64,000 nt of DNA from Myxococcales bacterium. Its GTDB lineage: Bacteria > Myxococcota_A > Polyangia > Fen-1088. Under the pieces are notes generated by a model that was not told the DNA's origin, made no database searches, and saw nothing but the letters and a program-made list of their open reading frames with translations. Shown one piece after another: positions 28,475 through 36,720 of the stretch (within the stretch, counting starts at the first letter, position 1; every line of letters starts with the position of its first letter). The translations under genes and the position numbers were made by a program. The stretch is taken from positions 1-64,000 of the forward strand of contig PLNW01000143.1 in assembly GCA_003142855.1 (NCBI GenBank). The letters are read 5' to 3'.

Positions 28475-29662
28475 TTAGAAGCCGCGAAACTGGCGGGGCA
28501 GCGGAATTCCCGGGCATCCGAAGAATACCTGTATGAGCTGGTAGGTTCCAGCTCTGATTCCGTCGCAGTAGCTGCCATTGAGTGTGATTGTCAGATTGTC
28601 CGTTGCCAGCGAGTAGCCATTTGACTGGTCCAGCGGCACCCTGGTGCCATTGTCCAAGTACACGCCGAGGTTCCCCGGATCGGGCGGAACTGCGGCCATA
28701 GTGAACACGCAACTCGCCACAGTGCCAACGATGGTGCCGAGCGCCGTGGTCAGCTGGTCCGGGGAGTTCGCGGGAAAATACTTCCCCGTTCCGCCGGCCG
28801 CAGCGAAGGCGTCCAGGTTGCCGGCCGACGGTCCGATACCGATTACGTACGTCTTGATGTCGCTGCCGGGCGCGGCTGCGGCGGCGATGGCTGCGGCAGC
28901 GTTGTTGACCGAGGTCGTCGTGACATTGCCGGATGTCCCGGGGTCGCAATTGGGCTGGCCGTCCGTGGCAAGGAGAATGTAGTGAGGCCGGCCATCGTTC
29001 AATGTGTTGAGATAGGCGACCGCCGCGTTGATGGCAGCAGTGGTTGGAGTCGCGTTCCCAGGCATCGTCCCGGCAATCGCCGCCTGGATCTGAGCAGCGG
29101 TTGCAGGCATCGGAACATCCACCCCTGGGTTGACGGTGCAAGTTCCCCCGCCTGGTGACGTGAAAAACTTCAGGCCCCACTGTAGGCCGGCTGGCGAGGC
29201 GCCGACAACTTGATTGACCGCTGCTGTCAGCGTAGGCCATCGCGCTGTGCAGTTGGCGGGAGAACCTCTGCCACCGCAGAGGGCGTTGGAGGCGATGTCG
29301 TCGTCCATCGATCCCGAGCGGTCCAGAACCAACAGAAGATCCGCCGGTTGTGTCGTCGGGTTTTCAGTCTGCATCCCGCAATTTGCGTCAGGGGCGGCCG
29401 GCGCCACAGCGGCGTCACCGCTGCCAGCGTTCCCGCTGGCTCCGCCGGATGGCAGTATCGTGACGATAGCGCTCTGGCTATCTGCGCCGTTCCCGCCTCC
29501 TCCCGCTGCGCCGCCATTGGCGCCCCCCCCTGGGCTGCTGCTGGCGCTCCCTCCCGCTGAAGGAGTGACCGGGGGGAGGTCCGACACACAGTCCGTTGAG
29601 GCGCCGACGAACACGTAGGCCGCGATCCCAATTAAGCTCCCGCCGACGTTGGCTCGTCTCAT
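28475..29662 (-). CDS. vWA-domain lipoprotein-like secreted protein
   Basis: 395 residues from ATG 29662, which has a strong GGAGG site. The signal-like N-terminus is GIAAYVFVGASTDC, a weak lipobox, followed by a Gly/Ser-rich spacer. The vWA domain begins ADLLLVLDRSGSMDDD (MIDAS Asp-x-Ser-x-Ser) and continues through PHYILLATDGQPNCDPG. Such proteins bind metal and ligands at the cell surface. The C-terminus (QVFFGCPGIPLPRQFRGF) runs up to the transposase remnant, so the natural end may have been changed. Confidence 0.8.
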   Translation of the reverse strand: MRRANVGGSLIGIAAYVFVGASTDCVSDLPPVTPSAGGSASSSPGGGANGGAAGGGGNGADSQSAIVTILPSGGASGNAGSGDAAVAPAAPDANCGMQTENPTTQPADLLLVLDRSGSMDDDIASNALCGGRGSPANCTARWPTLTAAVNQVVGASPAGLQWGLKFFTSPGGGTCTVNPGVDVPMPATAAQIQAAIAGTMPGNATPTTAAINAAVAYLNTLNDGRPHYILLATDGQPNCDPGTSGNVTTTSVNNAAAAIAAAAAPGSDIKTYVIGIGPSAGNLDAFAAAGGTGKYFPANSPDQLTTALGTIVGTVASCVFTMAAVPPDPGNLGVYLDNGTRVPLDQSNGYSLATDNLTITLNGSYCDGIRAGTYQLIQVFFGCPGIPLPRQFRGF

Positions 29663-29910
29663 CTTTGCCTCCTTGGGTCTTGCTGATTGGATGCCGGGCG
29701 TTGGGTTTGGAATCCCACAAATTTGGCGCCGTTTCCTCGTACGGTTTCCCCTGTTCGGCGCCACGATTCGATCCGCACCTGACGATCCACCGCCCGGAAG
29801 TACGGCCAGCCGTGCCGGCTCAACAGTTGGGGTGCCGCACGGTCACGATTGGCATCCTCCGGGCATCGAAGCCAGGTAACAGGCTTCAGGTCGTTCGCTG
29901 AAAGGTAGGA

Positions 29911-30798
29911 ATGCCCATGATTTGCATCTTTGGAGCTTCGGGGAATACCGGCGGCGCCGCTGCGGCCTTCCTGCTCAAGAGGGGAAAGACGATTCGCGTA
30001 GTCGGCCGGCAGCGAGAGAAACTGGCCCCCTTGGCCAAGGCTGGTGCGGAGAGCTGCGTCGGCGATATCGAGAATGCGGGTTTCGTTCGCGAGGTCCTTT
30101 CGGGAGCCGAAGCCGCCTATCTCCTGATTCCGCCAAACATGGCGACCAACGATTTCCGCGCGTATCAAACTCGCGTGATCGACGCTTTGGCGGGTGGCAT
30201 CGAAGCGACTGGGGTACGCCACGTCGTGCTCCTGAGCAGCCTAGGCGCGCACCACACCCAAGGCACCGGACCCATCGTCGCGCTCCACCACTTCGAGGAG
30301 CGGCTGAAGAAGATCGCTGGGCTCAACGCGCTCTTCCTACGTGCGGGCTTTTTCATGGAGAACGTGCTCATGGGCTTGGGCTCGGTCAAGGCACAAGGGA
30401 TCTACGGCGGCCTCATGCCGGCCGATGCCGCGGTGCCGATGATCGCCCCCGCCGACATCGGTAGCTACGCCGGCGGTAGGCTCGAACGCCTAGACTTTTC
30501 CGGCAAGAGCGTCGTCCACCTGATTGGCCCCAAGGCCATCACGCAGACCGAACTCGTCGGCATTCTCGGACAAGCCATCGGCAAGCCGGTTCGCTACGTG
30601 CAGGTGTCGTTGGGAGATGTCGAACAGGGACTCAGGCAAGCCGGCTTCAATCCCTCGCTGGTCTCGGCGTTCATGGAAATGTACCGGGGCGCGGGCCAAG
30701 GACTGATCGCCCCCGAGGCTGGCGGTTCGGTGGTGTCCATGACGACGACCTTCGAGACCTTCGCCAAGGAAGTATTCGCGCCCGCCTATCGATCGTAG
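29911..30798 (+). CDS. NmrA-family NAD(P)-binding protein
   Basis: 295 residues, cytoplasmic, ATG 29911 after an AGG site. The Rossmann start ICIFGASGNTGGAAAAFLL has the GxxGxxG dinucleotide motif of atypical SDR/NmrA proteins. VRHVVLLSSLGAHH and LFLRAGFFMENVLMGL correspond to the conserved central region. Related proteins are quinone oxidoreductases or redox sensors (QorB, NmrA); the substrate is not visible here. No catalytic YxxxK is evident. Confidence 0.85.
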   Translation: MPMICIFGASGNTGGAAAAFLLKRGKTIRVVGRQREKLAPLAKAGAESCVGDIENAGFVREVLSGAEAAYLLIPPNMATNDFRAYQTRVIDALAGGIEATGVRHVVLLSSLGAHHTQGTGPIVALHHFEERLKKIAGLNALFLRAGFFMENVLMGLGSVKAQGIYGGLMPADAAVPMIAPADIGSYAGGRLERLDFSGKSVVHLIGPKAITQTELVGILGQAIGKPVRYVQVSLGDVEQGLRQAGFNPSLVSAFMEMYRGAGQGLIAPEAGGSVVSMTTTFETFAKEVFAPAYRS

Positions 30799-30829
30799 GA
30801 GCAGTTCTGGTGCGCGTTTTGGCTGCGCC

Positions 30830-31129
30830 GTGGCGGGCAATGCCTTGAGCCCGGAAGAGCGAAAGAAGTGTTGCCAGGTCGCGAAGCCTGGAACGATTTT
30901 GGATTGGTTTCGGCAGCTGGCGGCGAGGAAGTACGACAGTTCGAAAAGGAAGGTCGGTCGACCGCAGAAGGGGACTCAGCCTCGTCCCGGCCCGGTTGGC
31001 TACCCGCTCCTACGGGACCACGTTAAGCGGCACCACGTCACCCCGCGCCTGGCCCTCGGGCTAGAGGGCGCCGTGTCTTCCGACGGCAGCTTCGGCGGTC
31101 TGCACTTTCGCTCCGCCATGGGCGATTGA
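30830..31129 (+). pseudogene. Chimeric remnant: transposase N-terminus joined to barrel C-terminus
   Basis: The frame starts with NALSPEERKKCCQVAKPG and TILDWFRQLAARKYDSSKRK, similar to the N-terminal HTH region of integrase-type transposases but lacking ~25 residues between. It continues through an unrelated segment and, from 31038, reads TPRLALGLEGAVSSDGSFGG to SAMGD and a stop. That end copies the Lgt-like/barrel gene at 26742. It is clearly not a functional gene. Confidence 0.7.
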
Positions 31130-31207
31130 GGAATCTGGGAAGGCATCGAGCAGCCGGCGAGCCAGGCCAGGCGCCTCTGCCGTCTCGTGTTTGATGAAGA
31201 CGTAGGC
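31038..31207. repeat. 170-bp duplicated block, copy B
   Basis: Counterpart of 26651-26820. In this copy the DUF72 gene is intact and the barrel end is the remnant, the reverse of copy A. Third-position differences dominate, so both copies stayed under some constraint or diverged recently. Confidence 0.9.
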
Positions 31208-31834
31208 TTCGCTCCAGGGCTGCTCAGCGATGCGACTGGCCCAGGCGTCGAGCGTCGCGGGCGTGTAGTCTTCGCGGCGCAGGCGCAGGTAGCCCCACGA
31301 TGTCGTGGCTTGCAGCGGGGTCTCCAGCTTTTCCGCTTCGGCGATGCACAGCGCAGCCCCGGCAGCGCGCAGGCTGGCATAGACATCGTCACTGAACCAC
31401 GAGGCGTGACGAAACTCGAAGGCCGGGCGAATTCCTTGCCCCACCTGCGCCAGTACGGCCAGGAACGCATCCAGACGCTCCAGATCCTTGTGCAACCAGG
31501 GCGGCAACTGGAACAGCACCGGGCCCAACTTGCTTCCCAGGGACACGGCCCCTTTGGCGAAACGCTCAACCGCGCTCTCTGCTTCGTGCAGTCGCAATTC
31601 GTGGGTAATGCGTCGGTTGCACTTGAGGGCGAAAATGAAATCAGCTGGCGTGGCGGCAGACCAGTGTTCGAGTAGGCTCGTGCTGGGCATGCGGTAGAAG
31701 GTGTTGTTGATTTCCACCGTCGGGAGTTGCTGCGCGTAGAAGGCCAGCATGTCAGCGGCGGGAAGCTTCTCCGGGTAGCACGACCCACGCCAGGGCGGGT
31801 AACTGAATCCGCTTGTCCCGACCCACACCCGCAT
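31061..31834 (-). CDS. DUF72 family protein (YecE-like)
   Basis: 257 residues. The family start MRVWVGTSGFSYPPWRGSCYP is intact, and TVEINNTFYRMPS, FALKCNRRITHE, GPVLFQLPPW, FEFRHASWF and SWGYLRLRRE are all typical. The last ~25 residues (PDSSIAHGGAKVQTAEAAVG) extend beyond the usual end near RLLDAF and are encoded antisense to the barrel 3' sequence. The family's biochemical role is unknown; a TIM-barrel fold is known. The gene lies 14 bp from the Ku gene, same strand. Confidence 0.88.
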   Translation of the reverse strand: MRVWVGTSGFSYPPWRGSCYPEKLPAADMLAFYAQQLPTVEINNTFYRMPSTSLLEHWSAATPADFIFALKCNRRITHELRLHEAESAVERFAKGAVSLGSKLGPVLFQLPPWLHKDLERLDAFLAVLAQVGQGIRPAFEFRHASWFSDDVYASLRAAGAALCIAEAEKLETPLQATTSWGYLRLRREDYTPATLDAWASRIAEQPWSEAYVFIKHETAEAPGLARRLLDAFPDSSIAHGGAKVQTAEAAVGRHGAL

Positions 31835-31848
31835 CGCCGCCCTCCCTT

Positions 31849-32736
31849 CTAGCCCCGTGAGGCGTGTGCCTTGGGCCGCGCGCCGTGTGAAGGTGCGGCT
31901 CGAGCCGGCTTGCGTTCAGTCTCGCGCGGACCCATCGGCGCCGGCTGGCCGCGCGCCGCCAGGCTGGCCTTGAGCGCCTCCATCAAATCGATGATCTGTG
32001 CGGGCTGCTCTGGCGCGGCTGAAACAGAAACCTCGTGACCCGCCACCTTGCGCTCGATCTCGGCCTGCATACGATCGCGCACGTCGTTGCGATATGCCGC
32101 CGGATCGAAGCTGTCGGACGCGATCTGCTCCACCACCTGACTGGCCAGCTTCAGTTCGGCCTCGCTCGCCTGACCCTCGGGTATCGGCACCTCGGCCAAG
32201 GGGCGCACCTCGTCGGCGTACAGCAGTTGCTGCATGACCAGCCCGCCGCTGCCCGGGTGCGCGCCAGAAACCGGCCGCAACATCACCAGGTACAGCCGGT
32301 CGTGCGCGGCATAGCGGGCTATGGCGGCGCGGCCACTCTGGTGCATCACCTCGACCAACAGACGGTAGGCCTTCTCGCCGCCCTTGTCGGGCGCCAGGTA
32401 GTAGGGCCGATCGAAGTAGATGGGATCGACCTTGTCCGCAGGCACGAACTGCGCAATGGCAATGGCCTGGGTCGCCTTTTCCTCCAATGCCTTGATCTCT
32501 TCGTTGGTAAAGGTCACGTACTGGTCCTTGGCGAATTCGTAACCCTTGACCATTTCCTCGCGTGGCACCACTTGGCCATCTTTGGCGCACAGGTATTGCT
32601 GATGCAGCCGCGAGCCGTCTTTGCTGTGTAAGAAGTGAAACGCAATTCCAGCAGACGGCTGTGTCGCCGGATACAGCTTCACTGGGATCGACACCAACCC
32701 GAACGAGATGGTTGCACCCGCCATTGCCCGCGCCAT
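31849..32736 (-). CDS. ku: Ku protein, non-homologous end joining
   Basis: 295 residues. Bacterial Ku forms a homodimeric ring on double-strand break ends and recruits LigD. ISFGLVSIPVKLYPA is the family start; LHSKDGSRLHQQYLC, PREEMVKGYEFAKDQYV, DPIYFDRPYYLAPDKGGEKAY and YADEVRP are conserved. A basic, Ala/Pro-rich tail (ERKPARAAPSHGARPKAH) is the usual DNA-binding extension. The ATG at 32736 is intact, but the promoter region is replaced by truncated ligD coding sequence on the opposite strand. No Shine-Dalgarno sequence is evident. Confidence 0.92.
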   Translation of the reverse strand: MARAMAGATISFGLVSIPVKLYPATQPSAGIAFHFLHSKDGSRLHQQYLCAKDGQVVPREEMVKGYEFAKDQYVTFTNEEIKALEEKATQAIAIAQFVPADKVDPIYFDRPYYLAPDKGGEKAYRLLVEVMHQSGRAAIARYAAHDRLYLVMLRPVSGAHPGSGGLVMQQLLYADEVRPLAEVPIPEGQASEAELKLASQVVEQIASDSFDPAAYRNDVRDRMQAEIERKVAGHEVSVSAAPEQPAQIIDLMEALKASLAARGQPAPMGPRETERKPARAAPSHGARPKAHASRG

Positions 32737-32742
32737 GATTTA

Positions 32743-34008
32743 ACCATACTGGTCAAGGGCAAGCTGCGTTTCACCTTTGCCGGCTACAAATTGCGCGGGG
32801 CCTGGTCACTGGTGCGTCTGGCGAAAAGTCAAAAGGACTGGCTGCTCATCAAAGAACGCGATGCCTACGTCGTCCGCGGGGGCGAAAGCAACTTGTCCGA
32901 GGCTTCGGTGCTGTCGGGCCTGACCATCGAAGAAGTGCGCGACGGCTCGCCCCGCTGGGCCGAGGTGCGCGCGCAGGTCGCGAAGCTGCCGCCCTCCCCT
33001 CTGCGGGCCGATCAGGTGCAGTTGATGCTGGCGGAGACACGGCCGCAGTCCTTTTCCGAGCCAGGCTGGCTGTTCGAGATCAAATACGACGGCTTCCGCG
33101 CCTTGGCCGCGCACGAAGGTGGACGAGGCAAGCTGCTCTACCGCCATGGCAGCGACGCCACTGCGCTGTATCCCGATCTGGCGGCGGCGCTGGCTGCGTT
33201 GCCGGCGGATGTGGTGCTAGACGGCGAGATCACAGTCTGCGACGAGCAGGGCCGACCCAGTTTCGAGCGCCTGCAGCGACGGGCGCTGCTCACCCGACAG
33301 CCCGACATCGAACACGCGGCCCTGAGCCTGCCTGCCAGCCTGTTCGTCTTCGATCTGCTGGCTTTCGAGAATCGCGATCTGCGCTCGCTGCCGCTTTCCA
33401 CACGCAAGGCGCTGCTCAGCCGATTGCTGCCGACAGTGGGACCGTTGCACTACGTGGACCATATCGAAACGCGCGGGCAAGAGATGTTCGAGGAGATTGC
33501 GCGCCTGGGACTAGAGGGCGTGATGGCCAAGCGGGCCGAGTCGCCCTATCGTGCCGGCCGTTCCCCCGACTGGCTGAAGATCCGGCGCGACCGCAGCACG
33601 GATTTCGCAGTGGTGGGCTACACCGCGCCCCGTGGTCTGCGCAGCGGGCTGGGCGCCTTGCACCTGGCAGCGCTGGAATCCGGCGCACTGGTGTACATGG
33701 GACGGGTGGGCAGCGGCCTCAGCGAAAAGGATCTTGCGAGCCTGCCGCAGGAACTGCACGACGACGTGCAGGCCGAGCCCCCTTGCTCGGGGCCAGTTCC
33801 GCGCGGCCGAGAGCATACCTGGGTGAAGCCGCGCCTGGTGTGCGAGGTGCGCTACAAGGAGATCACCAGCGACGGACTTCTGCGCCAGCCGATCTTCCTG
33901 CGCTGGCGCACGGACAAGCGGCCCGAGGAATGTGCCCGCCCGCAGACGCAAGCTGAGCCACCAATCGCCAAGCCCGACGTCGAGAAACGGATTGCCTTTA
34001 CCAATTTG
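32743..34008 (+). pseudogene. ligD: LigD ATP-dependent ligase domain, truncated at both ends
   Basis: The frame starts mid-domain with VKGKLRFTFAGYKLRGAWSL and LLIKERDAYV, the end of the 3'-phosphoesterase domain, then the whole ligase: FEIKYDGFRALA (catalytic Lys in KYDG), VLDGEITVCDEQG, FVFDLLAFENRDLRSLPL, EGVMAKRAESPYRAGRSPDWLKI, and the OB-fold region RVGSGLS, KPRLVCEVRYKEITSDGLLRQP. It stops after RIAFTNL, where LigD normally enters the polymerase domain. No start codon lies between the Ku start and this point. Ligase activity would need a start; end joining may be impaired. Confidence 0.75.
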
Positions 34009-34905
34009 ACAACAATAAATGGACAATTGGGTAACGGGGTATCGGGCTACAACACACGTAGCATCATTCCAGCAACCGTTAGCAATGCGGATAGGAGCTC
34101 ACTTTCCGGTGTCTCGTCCGTCGTGGTCGGTGACACCCACTCCTGTGCCTTGCTGGCGGACAAGACCGTCAAGTGCTGGGGCGACAACCACTATCACCAG
34201 CTAGGGAACGGCAGCAACACTCCCAGTGTGTCGCCCGTGTCCGTTTTGACGAGTTTCTCGCCTTCGACTTCCCTGACCAACGTGACGGTGTTGGTTGCGT
34301 CGCATGACGACAGCTGCGCCATTCGATCCGGAGGCAGCGTCTACTGTTGGGGAGACAATGGTGCCGGCGAGCTCGGGAATGGCAATTCCGCCCCCACCAC
34401 AGTGGCGGTGAACGCCAAGAATATCACCGCGACTGCTGTGGGCGTGGGGAGCGTTCATAGCTGTGCTGTTGGCGCTGCGACGGTCAGTCCCTTCAACGTG
34501 CAGTGCTGGGGCGACGACTTCTATGGGCAACTTGGCGACAAGAGTGGCACCACAGGCTACGCGTATGCGGCGGTTCACGCGCTGGTTTTGAAGAATGCCT
34601 CCGCCATGGCCCTGGGCAGAAGCCACTCCTGTGCGGTGATGGTTGATTCAACCATTGAGTGCTGGGGCTACAATGCCTACGGGCAGCTAGGCAACGGCGG
34701 TTCGATGACTGACAGCGACGTCCCGGTGAGCGTTACATTGTCGCAGCCAGCGACCAGCGTGTGCGCGGGCGAGTTCTACACGTGCGCGGTGACCAGTGGC
34801 GGTGCGGTCTACTGCTGGGGCGACAACGAGCTGGGGCAGATCGGCAATGGCAAGAGTGGCAAGAACCTGGTGAGCGCCATGCCCGTGTTGGTGAGCGGAT
34901 TCTGA
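34009..34905 (+). pseudogene. RCC1-repeat protein, 5'-truncated and fused in frame to ligD
   Basis: From GQLGNG (34018) on there are about five RCC1 units, each with GDTHSCAL, VKCWGDN and GQLGNG-type signatures, with two Cys per repeat suggesting extracellular disulphides. The first unit lacks its beginning, and no signal peptide exists. It continues the ligD frame without a stop, so the reading frame is a 756-codon chimaera. RCC1 proteins form seven-bladed propellers; these secreted versions are common in myxobacteria. Confidence 0.75.
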
Positions 34906-34987
34906 GGGTGCCACGGGCCGCTTGGGAGAGCCGAGAAGCCCTGGTCCAGCTTGTTGCGGCTTCACCGGATTGAAATCGGGGGCCCGC

Positions 34988-36496
34988 TCAAGTGGGCTCG
35001 CCTTGGGGTCGAATTTCTTCACCGACGGGACCCAGTATATCTTGGGCAAGTAGCCCTGCGCTCGCTTTGTTGTCGACGGGAACTGGCGTTGTCAGGCGGC
35101 GCCGAGAATCTGCCGGGCTACTTTCGTAGCGACTGCCCCGCGCACGCTTGAATTCGGCGTAGGCGTGGCGGTCGACGCGCAGATTGCTCCGGTAGGAAAG
35201 ACTGGCGACCAGGCTGATGAGAAAACCGCGACGCTGCCACAGACTGATGCCCGCGCGACGGAGGATGCGGGGGATTGAGTAGAACTTTCGGCCGCAGCTA
35301 TCCATTTCGGCGATGACCTGGTCGAGCGACAGGTGGAGATAGTGCGCCACCGGATAGGTCAGAGTGTAGTACTGCCAGTCCTGCGGAAAATCATTGACCG
35401 CCAAGCGCTTTTCCCCGGCCATCTTGTCCCACAGCTGCGTTCCAGGCAGAGGCGTGAGAAAGAGCGCATTGATGTTGTCGACGCCGTAGCGGGTCGCCGT
35501 TTCGGCGATGCGCCCGCCGATGCCCGGCTGGTCCGCGTCCAGTCCGATGATGAAAGAACCCACGACCACCATGCCGTGGCGGTGGATGCGCGCCACCGAG
35601 GCGCGGAAATCGCGGCCCCGCACCAGGTTGAACTTCTTGCCCAGCTCACACAGTCCCTCGGCACTCGGGGTCTCGAAGCCGATGAACACGCCCTTACACC
35701 CGGACCGGGCAGCCAATGTGAGCAACTCCTCGTCGTCGGCAAAATTGATGGTGACCTGGCCAATCCACTGCTTGCCCAGGTTCGCCGCAGCCATGGCGCG
35801 AAACAGATCCTTGGCCCGAGCCATGTGGTCACTGCGCGTCCCGACCAGATTGTCGTCGACCAACAGAACCCGCTTCTGCGGGATGAGCTGGAACTCGCGC
35901 ACGACATCCGCGACGGGTCGCTGTCGATATGAGGCGCCGTTGAACAAGGTCACGCTGCAGAAGCTGCAGTTCAAGGGGCAGCCACGGGTGGTCTGAATGG
36001 CGCCAAACGCGTAGCGCGGTGGCAGGAGATTGTGTCGCGCCGGGCGCATCTCTTCGATGCAAGCCAGCCCGCCCTCATAGCGGCGTTGCAGGCGACCCTG
36101 CCGCACGTCCTCGAGAACCTGAGCCCAGATGCCCTCCGCTTCGCCCGTCACGACCGAGTCCACCCGGTCGATCACTTCGTCAAGGCACATGGTGGCGTGG
36201 ATACCGCCCATGACCACGGGAACGCCCAGACGGCGAAAGTGGGCCGCGACGATGTACGCTCGGCCTGCCTGGGAGGTGAACGCGGTGATCCCCACCAGGT
36301 CCGGTCGTGGCATGGCCGCGTAGTCCGGCACACCCAGGTTCTCGTCCACGATGGTGATCTCCCAATCCGGAGGAGTCAGGCCGGCCAGCGCCATGAGACT
36401 GAGCGGCTGCCAAACGCGATACTGGTTCCAGCGACTCTCGCCGAGGTTGACGATGCTGACGAGCGGATTTGATGGATTGATCAACAGCAACTGCAT
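34988..36496 (-). CDS. B12-binding radical SAM protein
   Basis: 502 residues. The N-terminal ~130 residues form a cobalamin-binding Rossmann-like domain (LLLINPSN, LGVPVVMGGIHATM; typical DxHxxG replaced by weaker motifs). The radical SAM cluster is TRGCPLNCSFCSV (CxxxCxxC). Sequence such as LLVDDNLVG, FIGFETPSAEG and SFIIGLDADQPG is typical of the HpnJ/hopanoid and bacteriochlorophyll-type class B methylase group, but the substrate is not evident. No close operon partners; the gene lies downstream of the RCC1 chimaera, convergent. Confidence 0.85.
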   Translation of the reverse strand: MQLLLINPSNPLVSIVNLGESRWNQYRVWQPLSLMALAGLTPPDWEITIVDENLGVPDYAAMPRPDLVGITAFTSQAGRAYIVAAHFRRLGVPVVMGGIHATMCLDEVIDRVDSVVTGEAEGIWAQVLEDVRQGRLQRRYEGGLACIEEMRPARHNLLPPRYAFGAIQTTRGCPLNCSFCSVTLFNGASYRQRPVADVVREFQLIPQKRVLLVDDNLVGTRSDHMARAKDLFRAMAAANLGKQWIGQVTINFADDEELLTLAARSGCKGVFIGFETPSAEGLCELGKKFNLVRGRDFRASVARIHRHGMVVVGSFIIGLDADQPGIGGRIAETATRYGVDNINALFLTPLPGTQLWDKMAGEKRLAVNDFPQDWQYYTLTYPVAHYLHLSLDQVIAEMDSCGRKFYSIPRILRRAGISLWQRRGFLISLVASLSYRSNLRVDRHAYAEFKRARGSRYESSPADSRRRLTTPVPVDNKASAGLLAQDILGPVGEEIRPQGEPT

Positions 36497-36720
36497 GGCC
36501 TGCCCCGATCCCTAGACGCAAAAAGAAAGACCCTTCGGGCGCTGCAAGGCTTGGGCCATGTCTAGTCGCTAGCCCAGGTCGGACGCGTATACCACGAATC
36601 CGCTGCAGCTCCGATCTGGTGATCGACAACGGCGAGGCTCCCGATGCTCGGCGTGCCGCTCGCGTCTCCTTCGATTTGAAGGAGATAGTCATTCATTTTG
36701 ACTGAACGCGCCGCCGGGCT

